Source of the DNA: Membranipora membranacea
Lineage: Eukaryota; Bryozoa; Gymnolaemata; Cheilostomatida; Membraniporidae
Direction: 5' to 3'
DNA: 64,000 nucleotides
NCBI GenBank assembly: GCA_914767715.1
Contig: OU612070.1
Coordinates: 16,757,501 to 16,821,500 of the forward strand
The stretch's first letter is position 1. Each line of letters begins with the position of its first letter. Both the position numbers and the translations under genes were made by a program. Below are positions 1-12,265 of this stretch, one piece after another. A model generated the notes under the pieces. That model worked only from the letters and a program-made list of their open reading frames with translations. It made no database searches and was not told the DNA's origin.

Positions 1-2
1 TC

Positions 3-140
3 AAGTCACGAGATGGTACAACAGTGGTTGATGATGGAATGCCACAAACAAAACAAGTCCGACAGTTGTTATCTAATCACAGCAGCTTTTCCAACAAGGA
101 GTTACTTTCAATTACTGTAGATGAAGATTCGCAGAATTAA
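3..140 (+). CDS. Probable 3' end of an unidentified gene entering from the left
   Basis: Reading frame 3 is open from the window edge to a TAA at 138-140, 45 sense codons. It encodes a polar, Ser/Thr/Gln/Asp-rich tail containing RDGTTVVDDGMPQ and ending DEDSQN. Frame 1 is also open, to a TAG at 118-120, but its composition looks less protein-like. No splice acceptor is needed because the exon begins outside the window. A candidate AATAAA lies at 664-669. I do not recognise the protein, and the choice of frame rests on composition only. Confidence 0.4.
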   Translation, partial: KSRDGTTVVDDGMPQTKQVRQLLSNHSSFSNKELLSITVDEDSQN

Positions 141-1870
141 TGGGATTTATACTTCATATAAAGTGACAAAGATTTTATATTATATTATATATTGGAATGA
201 TTTGTCGTCAACTCATAACAAGGGTCATCAGGAAAGTGAAACATTGAAGATTTTCACTCAATTTCAAATGAATCATCTTGGCAATGTATGTTATGGGGCT
301 TTGTAAACTTACCACTGTTTGGGCTGCTAGCTGTAGGCCTACTTGTACTGGGCCCACATCCCATAATTGTGTCACCTAAGCGTTCTTGTGAACTGTCATT
401 CCTTACGCCACGTACATAAACTAAGACAGTAACATACTACTCATAATCAGATATTGTGCTAGTCGAGTTCAGTGCCTACTACTGATCAGCGTTTGAAATT
501 GAAACACGCTGCCGATGATACATAAATCTAATCTATGTTGCTAAACAACCTCAAAACAACAGTCTATTGAGTAAGTAGGCAAGCCAATTGCTTTCTTTGT
601 AATTGTAAGGAAAGGTTATCATAAAAAACTCAATACTATTGTATCAATAAGTATTGACTGTACAATAAATTATAAGCAGAACATGATCAGCTGATAGCAT
701 TGAAAACAACGCATGTTCCACTTGGTGGGGTGTGGCTTTTTGGGATATCCTTTAAAATTACTAGACTACCACCGTGTAGTTCTTGGTGTATATTCAGTTC
801 TGAATCTTTACAATGAAGGATTGAAAAAAAGTTATTTATAACAGCTGATAAATCAGGCTCTTTCTCAATGTTTTTTTGTTATGAAGTATTGTCAGCGGAT
901 TCACCGAGAATCAGCACTTTCTGCTCATGTTTATTTTGTAACTGTTCTTTCTTGCTTCTTTCTTTCAATGGTAAGCAGCCTTGAATAAGGCGTTAAAAAT
1001 AAAAACTCAATTGAGCACAATTCCTTCGTGTCATCCTCTGGAAGCCACATAATACTATGCAGTTGTTCCCAACAAAACTAAAAAATCCTATACATATATA
1101 TATATCCACAAGTAATAAACTCCTTTTATATATATTTATATATAGATGACTATGGGCCGCACATATATATTTGTGTTACATTATTGATTCAAATTCACCA
1201 GAAAACCGTCAGTAGTAACAAATCATCATACTACTTGCAATAGCGTTTATGGATTAAAGTCAGTAGTGTTATCCAGCACATTATTTTATGCTAAAAGTAA
1301 AGTAATTAGCTGTTGATCGGAAATTTTCTTTCACAACCCACGTTGTACCTCCTGGTGATATTACAGTGGCCTAGGCAGCAGTGTCCCAAACTCCCTGTAG
1401 GCAGGCTGTCTGGGCAAATATTACAGTTTGTAGTGATTGTTATAGATGTGAGATAACCTGCGCTAATATTCTGTATGCCCATCTTCCGCCACCAACATCT
1501 CATCCATTCGCCAGCCGCCAGACATCCACAAGTCAATCAATGCGAACGCATTTGCTTATAATCCATATTCGGTGTCTGTTAGGATTAGCCCGCTCTTGAC
1601 TGCTAATTTCCCTCTAACTCCTTGGTTCAATCCATAGACTTATTATTATTATTAAGTCTATGGTTCAATCTGATTCTTCTACAAGCCAGCTTGCAAAATT
1701 ATATTTTATGCTGCCGTGAATAGTTTCGGTAACCAAAAGATAAATATGAACAGCACTTAAAATATGTATTCTTGTGAATTTAGACCCTGCATTTTAGTGA
1801 TGCAGCTTGGGGCCATCTTTACACAGGAGTAGTTTTGTCATTGCTGATGTGTTCAGCCTTATTGTGTTCC
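141..1870. other. AT-rich non-coding stretch
   Basis: I see no convincing exon here. The stretch holds a candidate polyadenylation signal (AATAAA, 664-669) for the left-edge gene, TA-rich runs at about 1090-1170, and a small perfect hairpin around 1636-1662 (arms tagactta / taagtcta). The short open frames on both strands between 1306 and 1600 overlap each other and lack splice or family support. Confidence 0.5.
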
Positions 1871-1872
1871 AA

Positions 1873-1909
1873 TTCGCTTCTCGGCCTATTGGCTAAGATC
1901 AAAGTGTCA
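1873..1909 (+). pseudogene. U2 snRNA-like 5' fragment
   Basis: The first ~36 nt resemble the conserved 5' end of U2 spliceosomal RNA (cgcttctcggcc, then ttggctaagatca). Compared with the usual sequence there is one substitution in the T-run (cctattgg) and one extra A after 'gatca'. Similarity stops there. The branch-point-recognition GTAGTA and the Sm-site region are not recognisable downstream, so this should not make a working U2. It looks like a truncated retro-copy or a U2-derived SINE head. The match was made from memory of the conserved U2 5' stem. Confidence 0.6.
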
Positions 1910-2019
1910 CTGCCATGGGCTGATTAGTGCCTGTTTCAGTTTCTGGCAGCTTGCTGCACACTTACGATTAGGAGGTCCACCATGGCCTCACCTTTTGGGA
2001 TGAAACTGATACGCTGACA

Positions 2020-2292
2020 ACTTTAATAACAATAAGTCATGTGGAACCCTGTCAAATGCCTTTGAAAAGTCAAAGCTAATGGTGTGATAACTTGATGCAT
2101 AACATGTAATAATTGCGTAGTGGTGTTTAGAGAGTTACGAAATCCATGTTGGCTTTCCGTGATTATGCAGTAGTTATCGATGTGATTCCACATTTGAGAA
2201 CATATTACATGCTCCAGGATCTTACAGAGTATACATGTGAGACTTATCAGACGATAAGAACCCTCACATTTACGCTGGTCTATCTTGAGCAT
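2020..2292 (-). mobile_element. Decayed LINE (non-LTR retrotransposon) reverse-transcriptase fragment
   Basis: The minus strand encodes a fragment of a non-LTR reverse transcriptase. It contains YRLISLTCILCKILEH, then QHGFRNSLNTTTQLL, both matching conserved finger/palm blocks of Jockey/CR1-type RTs. The next block, DFSKAFDRVPHDLL, is also present (about 2026-2078) but in another frame, so a frameshift near 2080 breaks the ORF. The YxDD catalytic block, endonuclease and 3' end are absent. It is a dead 5'- and 3'-truncated copy. The open minus-strand frame just beyond it (2292-2606) has no RT motifs and was not joined to it. Confidence 0.85.
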
Positions 2293-2954
2293 TAGTTATA
2301 TTTGTAGAGAGATTTGCGTAAATGTTCTCGATCTCTATCTTTGTAAGTTGCCTTATTGAAATTACGGCGTATCATATGACGCTTATTCTCTCCGTTCATC
2401 CTGCTAAAACCCTGGACATAAACATCGACTAACAATACATTGTGATAGGTATAGTGTAATCCATAATTTATAAGTGTTATCAGCACCATGGATTTTGTCT
2501 CAAGCTCCCTGGTGACATTAGAGAGGGTGGGACTGGGAAGGGAGGGTGACAAAAGGTTTTGTTGTTCATAGTATATGAAGTTGTCTTTACTTGGATAACT
2601 CAACAAACTTCACTGAGAACTATGTAGAGCCACGCCCATATAGCCCATAAACACAGAATTTTAGTAAAATCTATAAACTCGTAGCCATTTCTATGTCTAT
2701 ACTTTTCTCTGAAGAGCTGTTTTTCCAGAATTTTAGGATTGAGAGAATCTTCCAATCAGAATTTAGATGGCTCACACTAGCACAATACGACTGCCACATT
2801 TCCTTACTTTGGACACATAATTAGGAAATTCGGTAGCCATATGGACTCTACTAATTATTATCCCAAAGGTTTCTACATCATCATGGGGCTTGCATGCAAG
2901 ACCCACGGCCACAGTGACAGGACAGGTCTACTCCAAATTGAACCTGGCACTTTG

Positions 2955-3065
2955 GACATAGATAGGCATCTGGAGTGACAAGAATGTATACTTTGCCAAT
3001 GTCCATGATCATGGTCATTGGCAAAGTATACATGCTTGTTACTCCAGATGCATATGTCTGCAACC
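2955..3065. repeat. Foldback element with tttgccaatgtcc core
   Basis: Imperfect inverted repeat. One arm carries catctggagtgacaag, then gtatactttgccaatg. The complementary arm carries cattggcaaagtatac, then ttgttactccagatg. The centre is palindromic (ccatgatcatgg). Arms are about 45-50 nt with a few mismatches. The 'ctactccaaa' and 'tttggcaatg' words recur in the elements at 17108 and 17845, so these are one family. Confidence 0.75.
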
Positions 3066-3134
3066 TGCAAAGGGTTCAGATCATGTGAAAAAAACACGTA
3101 TTGTATTCAATACATGTTTTTTGTAATCTAATTA

Positions 3135-3205
3135 TAATTGACATGGTTATAGTAGCCGTTAAGTTTCTCATATGAGAAACATAACGGCTAACACCATGTC
3201 CATTA
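3135..3205. repeat. Hairpin / small foldback element
   Basis: Inverted repeat around a tatga centre. Left arm words are gacatggt, then tagccgtta, then gtttctca. The right arm reads tgagaaac, then taacggcta, then accatgtc. Arms are about 33 nt with several mismatches. No coding potential. Confidence 0.7.
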
Positions 3206-3849
3206 CAATTACATACTATCTAATGGTTAATGGTTCATTGGGTTAAGTAAGTAAGGTGAGGGATACAATTTAATGTAAGCTGGTGTATGCTCAGGCTGTC
3301 AAGGAGTTAGATGCTGTGTAGTCCTAGTCCTAGCTACACAACCTAGGTAGTTATGACCTCTGCTTCAAAACCACATCATCCAGTCAGCTTCAGTCTGTGG
3401 TCAGGGCATTGGCCACTTGGCAACAGTTGCTCAAACTACTCAGATGGCCAGTACTGAAGAAGAGAAGAGAACACGCTTTCAGATAATACAAGAGATGTGA
3501 GAGTCAACTAATAGACATTTGACTCCCTAAGTTTCTAGACAAGGGAGAGGAGGTAGACGCTGTTTTCCTAGCCAAGCCTCTGACAATGTTTACCATATCA
3601 CCTACCAACAGGTGAAAAGACACTCCCAAGTGTTAGTTGCTGATAGTTATCCCTCAAGCCCTTGTCCGGTGACCTCAAGAGTACCACACGGTTTTGTGAT
3701 TGGCCCAATCATTACCTGTGTTTATTTTATAAACTCCCGACAATCCAGAAATAAATATTCCCACACTAAAATATATCATACACAAGCTAGACATGTATAG
3801 ACTGATATCTTTTTGGTGTATGTTATAGGTGAGAATAAATGAAGAAGCT
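3206..3849. other. Intergenic / KPTN upstream region
   Basis: No supported gene. A splice-acceptor-like ttatag ends at 3828, 21 bp before the KPTN ATG. The seven codons between them are open and in frame, so an upstream 5'UTR or short coding exon may be spliced here. I could not find a phase-compatible partner. A short ATG frame at 3445 ends after about 18 codons. Confidence 0.4.
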
Positions 3850-6800
3850 ATGGCGTTGAAGGAGCAGTCATGTTTCACTGAGGCACACTTCTGTGTATTG
3901 CCCACGCAGAGTAATGTGTACGGCATGTGTAATTATACCTCGGCCTCCACAGTCTCACGAATTAACAGAGAGAAGGTTCTTGTAGCCTGTCTCAATGGTG
4001 ACATCACTCTTTTCCAGTATGTCGTCTCCGAAGAAAATGAGCTGAAGCCTGTAAACAAACAGTTTAGACTACAGTATATCTCAGGTTTGTTGCACACTGA
4101 TCACGTATTATACTTAGGCATGTATATCCCTGATTGATAGAGAGTGAATTAATTCTTTTAAAATGAGTAGCAATTTCATTAATTAGGAGCGGGCACATGT
4201 TAGGTACTCATACTAAATTGGTTCTAACGATCAAAGATCCACATGGTACTAGTGTAGTCTAGATGTCAGTGTGGGTCTGTTGCCTTTATGGTACCGTAGG
4301 TTAAATCATCAGAACACTGAATAAAAGCAAATTAAATTTACAAAATAACATTGGGAAGCTCTTGAAATATGGAAGAGGTTAATACATATTAAAATTATGT
4401 TGCGTCATTTGATGTTGCGATATTCACTAATGTTCTGATATCGAATTGTTGTTGCTGAGATTATTTATTCAATTTACGCCATCACTTTGCAAATATCTGT
4501 ACATGACATCATAGTTTTGACAGATAGTAAAAGGATATAACATGAGATGTCATGTCCATTGTCAGCCACAAGGGGAACATAAATCATTCCAGTGTGATGA
4601 CCATGTTATAAACACAATACACTACACCAAGGTTTTTATTTGATAAAATGATTTGTTTGTTTGTTCCACAGGTAAAATGGAGATCGTATCAATGGATTCA
4701 TTCACTAAAGTAGAGAAACGCACAGGACAGCACATGATAGTATTGGCTATTACATTTGTTGAGCAGTCGTGTGGATTCACTAGCATACTGACAGCCCCTC
4801 TCAGAAGTGGGGAACACTTCTATGAGAATCTCTCCCTTGCTACAGGTAAAATAATTTAGCGTAATAAACATGTAAATCAAGCTTGATCCATTTTGCCAGT
4901 GTTGGAGTTGCCTCCCCCTCTGACAAAATGGACCTGGAAACTTAATCTAGAACAAATGATGATTAGATTTGTTGGTCTAACGCAATGGAAACGGCTCAAC
5001 ATTTTTTTTATCTCTTCACCATATTTGATGTATGCGAGCCACAAAATTCCGAGACAAGCAATCTGAAAGTGATGGTAAAAATCATGTAATGTAGTTTTCG
5101 GGGTTTTAATGCTGTGTTGGAATCATTCTGCAATTGTTCAACCTCGTCCTCTACCATTACCTTGACTGTCGATAATAACAGTTTTATTACTCTCATTCCG
5201 CTCCTTTTATATTACAGAGAAGGGAATCCCAGTCGAGATGGCAGGAGTACCTTGTCAAGTAACTCACGCAAAGTGAGTCATTATTCTTCAGTTTCCCATG
5301 TCAAGTTATTTATCAAATTTGATTTGATTTCGCTCAGAGCAATTTTTTGAAATCTATAAACCTTTCCTTTGATTAAGTCTATTGTACATGCGCAAAGAAC
5401 TTTTCAGACTAGCATTAAGTTTTAAAGTTAATACTAATCTGAAAAGTTCTCTGTGCATTGTCTTTCCTGTCATACTGCCATCACTTAGCCTAGGTTCACA
5501 CTGATCATGTGATATACTATTGCATGTATATCTTTGATTGATAGTGAACTAATTCACTTAGCATGAGTACCATCAGAAAAAATTAGGTTTGATGACCCAA
5601 TGTCAATTTCATTAAATGGGGGCGGGCACATGATAGGTACTCATATTGAATTGACTCTAACGATCAAAGATACACATCATAAAACTGTAGTCTCAATGTC
5701 AGTGTGCAAAAGGTTTGCTCTTTGTAATGATTTTTACTATTTCCCTTGTGCAGGATATTCAAACATGGCACATTTGGTAAAGTTTTCCTGGTGACAACCA
5801 CTTGTAACAGGGTGCATCTATTTAAAGAGGTAGGTTTCTACTTATCTCCTATATATGTATGATTCATTTACCTCAGAATTCGAGCAGCGTTACCATTGGC
5901 TAGTACAAGTTACATGTGTCCAAATCCTAACCCATATTATGGTCTGGAATGATAATGTGTGTTGTAAATTATTCCTGACAAAGCATATGGATTCTCCCGA
6001 GGCTCAATAGACCTTCTTAGCTTAAAAATTACACACCACATTACAGCAAAGCAAGTAGGATCAATAAAAGCGGTGGTGAATATTCTACCTGGTTTATTTC
6101 AAACTGGAGATGAAAATTATTTAGACACACAAGTTATATATCATCAGTCAGGAATCGACTTAAACTGAACACATGGCACGTCATGATAATGACCATAATG
6201 TCATTTATTCATCACATTCGGGCTCTTATTCTGCCCACCTTTAGACCATGGTTGGCCCAAATTCATGCAAATCGGACCACATACGATTTCTTTTAAATCA
6301 AGGATCTTGTCAAGGGTTCTCCACATAAACGTTTAGGAATCAATGACAATCCCAAAATTGTAATGTTAGCAAGTTCATATTAATCAAGGCTTTTTTGTTG
6401 GCTAGTGTTCAGAGGTAAGATGGTTTGTCTTTATTTTATATACTATATCACAATGTTGTTTGCACCAATGAGCTTCAAAGCTGCTTCCCTATCATTGTGT
6501 CATCATCAAAATCAGTGTCTGTTTGTCTATTAGTCGATTGTTATAACGCATAGGATTAGCCTAATTTAAAGGCTACCCAAAGACCAAAGCATGTTATAGT
6601 CAGGCCGTTACTTATGATAAAGTTGTGTCAGATTTGCTTGGTAAAAAAATTCAATGTTCTACTTGGCATGAATTATCGATGGTGGAAAGAGTTCCTTCCG
6701 AAAGGGGAGGTCACTCTCATTATCTGCATTATGATGTCACAGTCTCCAGGAAGTAACTGCCTGACTATAACATGCTGTGGTGTTTGGGTAGTCTTTGAAG

Positions 6801-9800
6801 ACCCAAAAAGATCTGAAAACAAAAATAGCAGCCTTTGACTTTAGGCTACATAGGATTGGGAGGCAGCTTTGAATCTTGTGAATGTTTTTTTTTATTATAG
6901 TGTTGTGTAGTTTTCTGCTGCCCTATCGTTTGGCTACCAGTGCTTCCGGTTTCTCCTAATACATTTTGTGACCCAAATAATCGAGAAGATGTGATATTGT
7001 GACTCGTGTTTTGCTGTGAGCTTTTCTTCAAAACTTAATTGTTGCATATCCTGCTTTTGTGAAAGTGTTCCTAATTTCCTATTTGAATGTAGCAAGGAGT
7101 AACAGTGTTAGGCCCTACTCCTTGGTTGTAGTGGTTGTAAATCTATAGGTCTTTCCCCTTTTCTCCGACCGAACGAACGGTGATTTGTTTCATACATACA
7201 AACACAAAAAGGATTGCCATTACATGCAGTATGAGTCATTACTCATATAAGTCACCTCAATTTATTCACTCAACTATTTGCAGAGGATTTCGAACAAGAA
7301 GCATTTGGGAATGTCGTACAGAGAGACAAATGTCAACAAATATTTTCCTGAGTTGGCGGGGGAACTCGAAGACAGGTAAAAATGTTAATCACTAATTGAC
7401 CAGTTCTGCGATGACAAGTAAGGCCGAGTGATATTTGGAGAATTGAGAATTGTGTGGTGTGTTGTACCACACAATTCCGAATCTGGCAACTGGTTCTGCA
7501 GTATTCTGCAGTAGTTATGCAATATTTTGATGGGGAAATAATTCAAAGCACTTCATCCAAAAATCATAAGCATGTTCAAAATGTTCAAAAATCAAAATCA
7601 TATGCATAAGCAGTTCTCAATCAATTATTATCCTTAATCTTCATTACAGTCTATTTTTCCTGGATATTTTATACTACGACGATAACAAAAGAAGACTGAC
7701 ATGTACCGGGTCACAGGGTGGTAAAGTTAACTTCTACGAAGTGGATGTTCCTAACAATAGTGAGTATACAGTCATATAGTCTTAGCCCCAGACTTTTGCC
7801 TCCCGCCGTCAGGGCAGTGATGTTGTGACATGGATGTTGGGTTAGATCAGGATGCTTGGGTTCCCTCCATCAAAAGATAGATAGTTACTCCTCATACGCC
7901 TAGCAATCAGTTACCGCTTAGTTATCAAGACCCTCACGGGAGGACATGCATCAAAACAAATCACCAGTGTGACCAATGAACTGAACCTTTAGTTCATTGG
8001 TGTGACGACATCCTACCCAGGGGTCTTTCAATTAAAATTGATGCAAATTATCACTATCACATCGCTCAAGATGATCGCTCACTTGGTCTTTCAGTTAGAC
8101 AAATTCAGTCCTAAATCGCTTACTCAGAATGCGTATATTTCCAACAATTGGTGAGAAATTTGTGAGTCAGACCCTGGCAGATCTCAGTCATATCAGATTG
8201 CGATTTTAGCTGGTTTTAATTGAAAGAGCCCCCCCCCCTCCCCCCTCCTTCCCCCCATTGTGACAAGGCACATAATCATTGGTCGTTTAGTTTTTCTTGC
8301 ATTACTCACATTACTTTACATTACTGCTACATGATACATAACAGAACTTTAGATCTTAATGTAAGCAGGGAGACCTTACCTTTCACCCTGATGTAAGAGT
8401 ACCTGGTTTGATTTCTGCATTGTTATCTTTATCAGATGTGTTGAGGAGATACCAAGCGATGGGATTTGGACCTGTTACTAGTGTGGTGATGTTTACTGAT
8501 GAGCCCGATGTGCCGATACCCGACTATCTCCTTAAACTCTACGGTATGAGTTATCATCCCCACCGAATGTCATTTAGACTAAGTTTTGTCCATTTGCCTG
8601 CATTCGGAGTTGCTCCCCCTCCACTAGTCACGCCGCTGACAAGTGACCAGTGGAGGGGGTGCAACTCGACATGTCTGAGTACCAAGTTGATTTGTTTACT
8701 TTGCTGCTAAAATTAGTAACAGGTGATACGGATTATTCGTTGTCCGTCACAAACAGATTTAAGTGTTTCACTTTTAATGCAGGGCAAGGTTTATAAATAT
8801 TTTGCCTTAAGTTCTCAATATAGTGCCTGTTCAACAATTAAAACGGTGACAACAATGATTCAATTGTATATGTCCTTACCATGGACCAACCCAATCTGCC
8901 ATATATGTGCACTTTATTGGATAAACTTTCTCTCTGGTGACACTGGATCGGAACTGAGACATTCTTAGGAGTAAGCCAGATGAGAGTTTAACATTGAAAT
9001 TTAGTGATCCTGTTCACTCTCACTACTTTGAAGCAGTCGTTTTATGCATTAAGGAATGACAACTCCTAGTTTAAGACAGATTTTCATGGTTGATTTCTAT
9101 TGTATAATTTACTTACTAATATAGATCATCTGCTGCCTGGTAAATTGCGCTAAATGCTCTTGTCTTTGTCCATCCTGAGTCACTCATGATTGGTTTTGGG
9201 AAGTCGGGCTATCCATGTCTGCTAAAGATGTCTAGAAATGGAGGGGGAGTGAGGGGATTCTGACAGCATAAAGATAACTAGACTTGCTATCTCTTTGGAC
9301 ATGGGAGATTACCTGATTACCTGAACACTGAACAGTAGTGCTGGCTCAACCTCAAGAGACCCCCCTCCCTAACCCATCCTAGACACCTTTGAATATCAAT
9401 CTCTTCAAGTGCATGACCTATTTGACTTATGTTCTCTTGAGGAAGCATGATAGTTAGAATGCTTCATCATCTACGCTCTTACAGAGAGTGTATTGAGTGA
9501 GAAAAGCATGATTCCAATTGCAGCTAAATTGCAAGTCTTGTATGGTCATGTAACAGTTCTGTAATTCTGAACCACAAAAATCTCAGCAGTCTTAGGAGTC
9601 TCAAGACTCTTGTAAGTCTTTCAGGACCAATCACAAAGGTCTTGCGACGTCAGAATTCTGAGGATTCTTGCCGGAATATTGCGAGGTCTCCTGAGATTGT
9701 GTTCTGCAATTGGGCACCAAACTTAATTGACACAGAATGCTAACCAGATAAATGAAGTGTGTTTCTAACTTAACATCATCAAGTTCAATTTCTGAGGCTC

Positions 9801-11952
9801 TATAAATCTATGCATCACATTAAAGACATAGTGGTTGATTCACTTTCTAATCATTCCCTAGGTTGAGAGCAGTCAGGCTGATTCTTGGTGATTGCTTTCT
9901 ATAATGTTACTCATTTTGTAATATGGAAACTTCTGCTCAGATAATGAACATCCAACATAATAACTGCGGACAGAGGGATGGACTCTCAAACTTTCTGTGC
10001 CTTTTTTCCTAGGGTAAATGGGTGTCATTAAAATTTCATTTTATGGCTTGCCAATAGCTTGATGCATGATTGTGTGAAATTGTTAAGAGATCGAATATGA
10101 TAATTTTGTAGATGGAGAGCGGAAAGATCAGCCGGTGGTGCATGCTCTGGTCTCTCATGCACTGGAAGTGGCAAGTGTTTACAGGTAAAATCTTTGTTCT
10201 CTCACCTGTTCAGCTTCCAGTGGATTGTATAATTTAAACATCAGCCACTCATACCACAAACTTTTCAACTTTTTTAAACCTGTATGAATCTCGCTTAATC
10301 AAACTTGATACATATCATGATGTATATATTCCATACATACGCGTTATATTTTCCCACATTTTAATTACCCTCAGACTGTATTTTTTGCTCCCATGACCTA
10401 GCCAATTTGTTGGCTCTGATTGTTTTGGTGGAGTGAAAGAGCCAATGCCAGATCATATGGTACTCTCCTAGAAACACCATAATGAGCTGGAATTGGCTCT
10501 CTCTTCAACCAATCAGAGAAAACAAACTGGCTACCGCAAACCCCACTTATAATACATGTAAATGATATGTCATCTATAATAGGCCTATAGTATAAATCAT
10601 ACACGCTTTTTCATATTTATGACACCACAGAGATGTGATGAAGAACGGGCTTACACAGCAGATTACACTGGAGAACTCATATAACTATGATAGTGTACTG
10701 TGTGCGTGTGTGGCTGATGTGGACTTTGATGGTATGAACGAGATCATTCTGGGCACATACGGACAAGTAAGTATTCTGATCCCTCAGTAAGTGAGTAAGA
10801 TCAACCTACTAGGGTCTCGCTCACAAATTGCTCCCTTATAAATGGAACTATATACATTCTGAGTGAGCCATTTGGGAGCAAATTTGTCTTATTGAAAGAC
10901 TGAATGAGCGATAATCTTGAACGACGTGATGGTGATTATTTTCTTTCAAAGCCATTGTTTGTTCTAGTTGGCAGACCCCCAGAATCATATTTTACTACGT
11001 AACACCGTTGGTTTTATGGCTTATCTGTTCCTTCCCAAAAATTCATAGAAAAAATATTGATAAACCCAGCATCGGTAAAAAAAAAGATTCTTAGCTTTTT
11101 ATCACTTTTACAGAAAATCTTGGCATACAAGTTTGATAGCGAGGCACCCGCCCCCCAAGCCACAAGGTTACTATGGGAACACAGTCTGCAGTACCCTATT
11201 CACTCGGTAATGCCTCTCGACTTGACTGGTGACGGCGTCAAGGATCTGGCTGTTCTGTCTATGAGGGGGTTACATATACTACAGGTTAGCTATGTCTTAC
11301 AAGACCAATTTTAATCCGGTTTGCCCGCATTTGGAATGGCTTCCCCCCCCCACTGATCAGCTGCAGCTTATCAGTGAAAGGCAGGCATACTCAATCAAAC
11401 TTGATTTAATGTCTTACATACCTATTGTCCTTTGATTCTAGATAGCTATCTATATCATGTTAAAACAACACTATAAAAAAACATTAGCTTCACCATTAAC
11501 AGTGCTTACAAGAAAAAATACTTTTTTTATGTATCATAATATTCCTCTACTCTCTATGGAGTGTGGTGATTGTGAGAAGTTTTAAGTCAGATAATTGAGG
11601 GGTTTGGCACCTTAGTAACTGGGTCTTGCTGACATAGTCATGACATTGTGTGTTACATTGTGCTATTCAGTAAGTTCACATCACACATCTACCTTCGATT
11701 CAAACGTATATATTGGGATTGTAGTTAAACACTGCAGATATATACCCTCAGAAAGGCAAAGCACCTTGACCTGTGAATTTTACTGTTTTATAGAAAGATA
11801 TCAGTAAAGCCGCCACCTTTATCTCTGAGCGATTTTATGACTTAGACTTATGCTTTCAAAAGCTAGATGTGGCCGCAGACTCTGGTGTAGTAAAAGAGCA
11901 TACAATTGATGAGGAGAAAGAATTGGATGAGAAAGAATGGGAGAAGACTTGA
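3850..11952 (+). CDS. KPTN: Kaptin, KICSTOR complex subunit
   Basis: Eleven exons: 3850-4084, 4672-4845, 5218-5272, 5754-5829, 7284-7375, 7650-7759, 8436-8543, 10112-10184, 10631-10766, 11114-11284, 11794-11952. They sum to 1389 nt (462 aa; human about 436). All junctions are GT..AG and phase-consistent. Landmarks shared with vertebrate kaptin are QSNVYG near the N terminus, EIVSMDSFTK (human EIVSIDTFNK), NKYFPEL (human ENLFPEL), and two FG-GAP-like propeller motifs, DVDFDGMNEIILGTYGQ (residues 337-353) and LDLTGDGVKDLAVLS (388-402). From family knowledge, KPTN works with ITFG2, SZT2 and KICS2 in KICSTOR, which anchors GATOR1 on the lysosome to restrain mTORC1 when nutrients are low; it is also described as actin-associated. 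The start is the first in-frame ATG. An acidic/lysine-rich tail replaces the human C terminus. Confidence 0.95.
4093..4273. repeat. Foldback element family E, copy 1 (KPTN intron 1)
   Basis: Terminal inverted repeat CACACTGATCACG at the left and TCAGTGTG at the right. Sub-terminal arms include tgattgatagagagtgaatta and the complementary words ctaacgatcaaagat. It begins 8 bp after the KPTN exon-1 donor. Related copies lie at 5496, 20957 (inverted) and 22366. Confidence 0.8.
4879..4950. repeat. Family A-like foldback remnant (KPTN intron 2)
   Basis: Short imperfect inverted repeat (gatccattttgccag / ctgacaaaatgg) with the family word gttggagttgcctccccctc. It starts about 35 bp after the exon-2 donor. 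Confidence 0.5.
5496..5707. repeat. Foldback element family E, copy 2 (KPTN intron 3)
   Basis: Same termini as copy 1 (cacactgatcatgtg and tcagtgtg), with the shared internal words tgcatgtatatc, gatagtgaa, atgagtacc, gcgggcacatg and taggtactcat. At about 212 bp it is one of the fuller copies. Confidence 0.85.
8020..8234. repeat. Foldback element family C (KPTN intron 6)
   Basis: Bounded by ggggtctttcaattaaaa and its near-complement ttttaattgaaagagcccc. Interior words (cgctcacttggtctttcag, then attgcgattttagctg) recur in the copies near 10795, 19899 and 28500. A C/T-rich run follows it at 8228-8257. Confidence 0.75.
8607..8667. repeat. Foldback element family A (KPTN intron 7)
   Basis: 25-nt arms at 8607-8631 and 8643-8667 with two mismatches (gagttgctccccctcc / ggagggggtgcaactc) and an 11-nt loop. 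The preceding tttgcctgcattcg is a family signature also seen at 38968. It lies about 60 bp after the exon-7 donor. Confidence 0.8.
9540..9715. repeat. Imperfect foldback repeat in KPTN intron 7
   Basis: A long imperfect inverted repeat with words such as ttctgtaattctga / tcagaattctgag, aatctcagcag / ctcctgagatt and gtcttaggag / gaggattctt. No coding potential. Its relation to the other families is unclear. Confidence 0.5.
10398..10560. repeat. Foldback element family D, copy 1 (KPTN intron 8)
   Basis: The arm ctagccaatttgttggctctgatt pairs with a right end containing accaatcagag, then ctggctacc. The internal words aaagagccaatg, ccagatcatatggtact and ttggctctc match the longer copies at 15554 and 19040. 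Confidence 0.75.
10795..10925. repeat. Family C foldback remnant (KPTN intron 9)
   Basis: Contains gctcacaaattgctccc and the inverse gggagcaaatttgtcttatt, then gaaagactgaatgagcg. Arms face each other around actatatacattctgag. It starts about 30 bp after the exon-9 donor. Confidence 0.65.
11318..11395. repeat. Family A-like foldback remnant (KPTN intron 10)
   Basis: gtttgcccgcatttgg, a C-run, then cactgatcagctgcagc / cttatcagtg and ggcaggc. A degenerate relative of the 8607 element, about 30 bp after the exon-10 donor. Confidence 0.5.
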
Positions 11953-12265
11953 TCTGAAGAGTGAGGGTGACAAAGTGTTTATATGTCGGTATACTCTCAT
12001 AATTGTTACTGGTGCTAATTCTGATTATGACATTATAATAGTGTCGTAGCAATATTCCATGATAAGTCGGATATATTATAAGAAGGGCTCCGTTTTTACA
12101 AGAGGGGCGCCAGTAGTTGTCAGCCTTGCATTTGATGAATCTAATGTAAATAGTGTGTTTAACTTCTATAAAGCTTATAATCTCATTCACATGTATGTAA
12201 TGCAAAGATAAGATCATAATTTTTCAATCATGAATAGTGTTATTTTCAATGTAGTTTATATATTT

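Noticed and set aside
121-306. Met-initiated 61-codon frame at the left edge
   Set aside because: It overlaps the better-supported terminal frame ending at 140 and is otherwise AT-rich and featureless.
1873-1909. A functional U2 snRNA gene
   Set aside because: Similarity ends after ~36 nt; the branch-point recognition and Sm regions are missing.
2292-2606. 104-codon minus-strand frame next to the RT fragment
   Set aside because: No reverse-transcriptase or endonuclease blocks; not a continuation of the LINE in any visible way.
3445-3500. Possible upstream KPTN first exon beginning MASTEEEK
   Set aside because: Joining its donor to the acceptor at 3828 gives an immediate stop, so it cannot supply the N terminus.
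8228-8257. Long C or G homopolymers (also 12843, 14186, 16180, 45145, 53057, 56456) as regulatory tracts
   Set aside because: They sit inside or at the ends of foldback elements and may partly be sequencing or assembly length errors.
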